Position numbers and translations under genes: made by a program. This document shows, one piece after another, positions 61,258 through 64,000 of a stretch of 64,000 bases of DNA. This stretch comes from an uncultured Nocardioidaceae bacterium. Lineage in GTDB: Bacteria; Actinomycetota; Actinomycetes; Propionibacteriales; Nocardioidaceae. The DNA is taken from positions 1-64,000 of the forward strand of contig CADCUJ010000085.1 in assembly GCA_902805855.1 (NCBI GenBank). The letters run 5' to 3'. The notes beneath the pieces were generated by a model. It saw nothing but the letters and a program-made list of their open reading frames with translations, ran no database searches and had not been told where the DNA came from. Within the stretch, counting starts at the first letter, position 1; each line of letters opens with the position of its first letter.

Positions 61258-62846
61258 CGCGCCCTCGCCGTCTCGAGCTCCGCGACGTTCAACGGCTCGC
61301 CGCCGCGCAGCCGCAGCGCCGTGTGGACCTCGACCACCCCGGGGTCGCCGACGCCCGCCAGGTCAGCGACGGTCCACGCGAGCCGGTGCACCCGGGTGGC
61401 GCCACGGCGGGTCAGCTTCCCGGAGTAGACGTGCTGCAGCAGCAGACGATCTGCTTCGCCGGTCAACGGCCAGGACTCTCGCAGGCTCGGCCCGGGGACG
61501 TCCGAGTTCAGCCGCCAGGCCGTGCCTGCGTACCGCTCGGCTTGCAAGGCTCGCGCCGCGGTGACCCGGCGGCGCACGTCGTGTGTCGACTCCGGCCTTG
61601 CCAGCGGATCGAGCATCTCGTCGGGCCGGACGGGCTCGACGTGGCGAGTGATGTCGATCCGGTCGGCGATCGGGCCGCTGATCCGCTTGCGGTACTCCCG
61701 TCGTTTCACCTCGGTGCAGGAGCACCGGTTGTCCCGGTCGTGCGGGTGGTAGTCGCCACAGGGACAGGGGTTGCAGGCGATGACGAACATGGTGCGCGCC
61801 GGGAACGTCGCGGTCTCCTCCCCCCGGGCGATGGTGATCTCGCCGCTCTCCAGAGGCTGCCGCAGGGCCTCGATGATGTCCGCACTGAAGAGCGGGAACT
61901 CGTCGAGGAACAGGGTGCCGGTGTGCGCACGGCTCACCTCGCCCGGTCGCACCCGGCCGCTGCCGCCGCCGAGGACGCTCGTCCTCGACGCCGAGTGGTG
62001 CGGTGCCCGGAACGGCGGACGGGTGATCATCTTCTGCTCGGCCGGCAGGCACCCCGCCAGCGAGTAGATGGCACTGAGCTCGAGCGACTCCTCCACGGTC
62101 AGGTCCGGCAGCAGCCCGGAGACGCGCTCGGCCAAGGTGGTCTTCCCGGCACCCTTGGGGCCGCTGAGCAGCAGGTGGTGCCCGCCGGCGGCGGCTACCT
62201 CGATCGCGTACCGGGTGTCGGCCATGCCGAGGACGTCGCGCATGTCGAGGTCCTCGATCCTGGCCTCCCCGCGCCAGGACAGGAGCGGTCCGCTGGCCAA
62301 CGGCTCGACGGGTGGTGCGCACGGAACCGGCTCGTCGCGCAGCTCGGCGACCACCTGGCGCAGGGAGCGGACGCCGAGGACCGCCATCCCCGGAACCATC
62401 GCCGCCTCGTCCGCCTGTGGCTCGGGCACCACGACGCGCCGGATCCCCCGGGCGGCGGCGGCCATCACCATCGGCAGCACACCAGGCACGCAGCGCAGTC
62501 GGCCGTCGAGCGTCAGCTCCCCGATGAACACCATCCCCTCGAGCGCCAGTCGGGGCAGCTGGTCCGAAGCCCCCAGGACACCGACGGCGATGGCAAGGTC
62601 GAAGTGCGGACCCCGCTTGGGCAGGTCCGCCGGAGAGAGCGAGATCGTGACGCGTCGGGTCGCCGGCCACTCGAAGTGGCTGTTGGTCAGCGCAGCACGG
62701 CAGCGGTCGCGGCCGTCGCTGATCGAGGCGTCCGGTCGACCGACCATGGCGGTCTTCACCAGCCCCGCGGACAGGTCGACCTGGACGTCGATGAGGTGAC
62801 CGGTGGCGCCCTGCAGGGTCACCGTCCTGGCGGTCGCGAACCGCAT
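61254..62846 (-). CDS. YifB family Mg chelatase-like AAA ATPase
   Basis: LLLSGPKGAGKTTLAERVSGLLPDL; GTLFLDEFPLFSADIIEALRQPLESGEITIARGEETATFPARTMFVIACNPCPCG. Confidence 0.95.
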   Translation of the reverse strand: MRFATARTVTLQGATGHLIDVQVDLSAGLVKTAMVGRPDASISDGRDRCRAALTNSHFEWPATRRVTISLSPADLPKRGPHFDLAIAVGVLGASDQLPRLALEGMVFIGELTLDGRLRCVPGVLPMVMAAAARGIRRVVVPEPQADEAAMVPGMAVLGVRSLRQVVAELRDEPVPCAPPVEPLASGPLLSWRGEARIEDLDMRDVLGMADTRYAIEVAAAGGHHLLLSGPKGAGKTTLAERVSGLLPDLTVEESLELSAIYSLAGCLPAEQKMITRPPFRAPHHSASRTSVLGGGSGRVRPGEVSRAHTGTLFLDEFPLFSADIIEALRQPLESGEITIARGEETATFPARTMFVIACNPCPCGDYHPHDRDNRCSCTEVKRREYRKRISGPIADRIDITRHVEPVRPDEMLDPLARPESTHDVRRRVTAARALQAERYAGTAWRLNSDVPGPSLRESWPLTGEADRLLLQHVYSGKLTRRGATRVHRLAWTVADLAGVGDPGVVEVHTALRLRGGEPLNVAELETARAR

Positions 62847-62847
62847 C

Positions 62848-63273
62848 TCAGCCCACGCCCCGCAGGTGCTCGAGCTCGACAGGACGCGAACCGGTCACCA
62901 GGACGCCGACGAGGTCGAGCCGCACGTCCTCGGGCCGGACGGCGTGCTCGGCGAGCCACCGGGCGCCCAGCCGTCGCAGCCGCCGGGCCTTCTTCTCGGT
63001 GACCGCCTCCACCGGTGAGCCGAAGGCCAGTGAGGAGCGGGTCTTGACCTCGCAGATCACCAGCACCCGGCCGTCACGGAGGACCAGGTCGATCTCACCC
63101 AGCTCGCAACGCCAGTTGCGGTCGAGCAGGATCATCCCCTGCCCGGTCAGGTGGCGGGCGGCGAATGCCTCGCCGTACACGCCCAGCGCAGTCTGCTGGG
63201 ACGTGCGCTGCGAGGCCTGGGGCGTCTCGCGGTGTGCTGCGGTCTCCATGGGCACCTCCGCGAGCAGACTCAC
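62848..63273 (-). CDS. YraN family (UPF0102) endonuclease-like protein
   Basis: GEAFAARHLTGQGMILLDRNWRCELGEIDLVLRDGRVLVICEVKTRSSLAFG. Confidence 0.93.
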   Translation of the reverse strand: MSLLAEVPMETAAHRETPQASQRTSQQTALGVYGEAFAARHLTGQGMILLDRNWRCELGEIDLVLRDGRVLVICEVKTRSSLAFGSPVEAVTEKKARRLRRLGARWLAEHAVRPEDVRLDLVGVLVTGSRPVELEHLRGVG

Positions 63274-63405
63274 CCACCGGTCCGACCGATGCCGGTCGCC
63301 TCTGTCTGTCCGGGGGAGAACCGCTCACGGCCGAGGTTTGTGGACGGTTTCTGGCTCGCGGTGGTCTATCGTCACAGACCGTCGATGTCTCGAGGAGATC
63401 CACCG

Positions 63406-64000
63406 ATGCGTGCAGCAGTCCTCGCGCTGTGCCTGGTCCTGGCGATGACAGCGTGCAGCGGCCCCGGTGCCGAGGAGCAGCCCTCGGCGCCGCCAGCAGA
63501 GCAGCTCGCCGCCTTCCTGGCCGACGGACTGGCCGACGGGCGGGCCGACGGGCGGGCGAAGGGCCCGTCCCGGGGGCTCGGGTTCGTGGGCCCCAGCCCC
63601 GACGAGGCAGGAGAGGCGCTGGAGCGGATCGGCGCCGGGATGGGTGTGCAGCCGCAGGTCGAGGTCGCCGACGTACGGACCAGCGGAGACACCGCCTCGG
63701 TGAGGCTGGCCTGGTCCTGGATCGTCGGTGGCGAGCCGTGGACCTACGACACGACCGCCGAGCTCCGACGATCCGGGCAAGCCTGGCGAGTCGTGTGGAG
63801 CCCGGCTCTCGTGGAACCGTCGCTGACCCCTCGCGAGGTGCTGCGGACGACGGCCGTCGCAGCCGACCGCGGCGACATCACTGGTGCCGGCGGCGCCACG
63901 CTGGTGACCGACCGACCGGTGGTCCGCTTCGGGATCGACAAGAGCCTCGTCCGGGGCAGGGTCGCGCTCACCTCGGCCCGGAAGCTGGCGGCCCTACTCG
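63406..64000 (+). CDS. lipoprotein with NTF2-like N-terminal domain, penicillin-binding protein type; truncated by window end
   Basis: Manual translation from ATG 63406: MRAAVLALCLVLAMTACSG lipobox...VRLAWSWIVGGEPWTYDTTAELRRSGQAWRVVWSPALVEPSLTPREVLRTTAVAADRGDITGAGGATLVTDRPVVRFGIDKSLV; open to the end. Confidence 0.85.
   Translation, partial: MRAAVLALCLVLAMTACSGPGAEEQPSAPPAEQLAAFLADGLADGRADGRAKGPSRGLGFVGPSPDEAGEALERIGAGMGVQPQVEVADVRTSGDTASVRLAWSWIVGGEPWTYDTTAELRRSGQAWRVVWSPALVEPSLTPREVLRTTAVAADRGDITGAGGATLVTDRPVVRFGIDKSLVRGRVALTSARKLAALL

Noticed and set aside
60672-63002. 776-aa plus-strand ORF opposite dprA/yifB
   Set aside because: Antisense shadow ORF with compositionally biased sequence.

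Overview
The window is high-GC actinobacterial chromosomal DNA, Nocardioides/Propionibacteriales-like by gene content. It is densely coding with about 60 genes. I saw no rRNA, tRNA, CRISPR array, prophage or transposase. Blocks, left to right: (i) acyltransferase / epimerase / bS22 / BldC-like / proC / sugar isomerase / Ppx-GppA / Cys-rich protein, interrupted by AcuC-like deacetylase, Rpf, proline dehydrogenase and a TetR-ABC exporter unit; (ii) EF-G2, VOC, methyltransferase, radA-disA, secreted protein, mutY; (iii) tandem M43 metalloproteases; (iv) proS, CapA, GNAT, SDR, CDP-alcohol transferase, ispG, rip, dxr; (v) a putrescine/amine-utilisation island (Saccharopine-DH-like, ALDH, patatin, amidohydrolase, aminotransferase, PotABCD, AsnC, FAD oxidase) plus prpE, RIO kinase and a LOG-like protein; (vi) rlmN, then a translationally coupled four-gene operon of an Lgt-like protein, a Pro-rich membrane protein, a Tes-like (tetraether lipid synthase family) radical SAM enzyme and a small membrane protein; (vii) cdsA-frr-pyrH-tsf-rpsB, M23, xerC, dprA, yifB, yraN and a truncated penicillin-binding lipoprotein. 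Main points for follow-up: the Tes/Lgt-like operon next to cdsA, a perfect 13-bp-arm palindrome at the TetR/ABC junction, a c-di-AMP (ydaO-type) riboswitch ahead of rpf with disA 12 kb away, and two inverted copies of a 21-bp tandem repeat array. All calls are from reading the sequence; no database searches were run.
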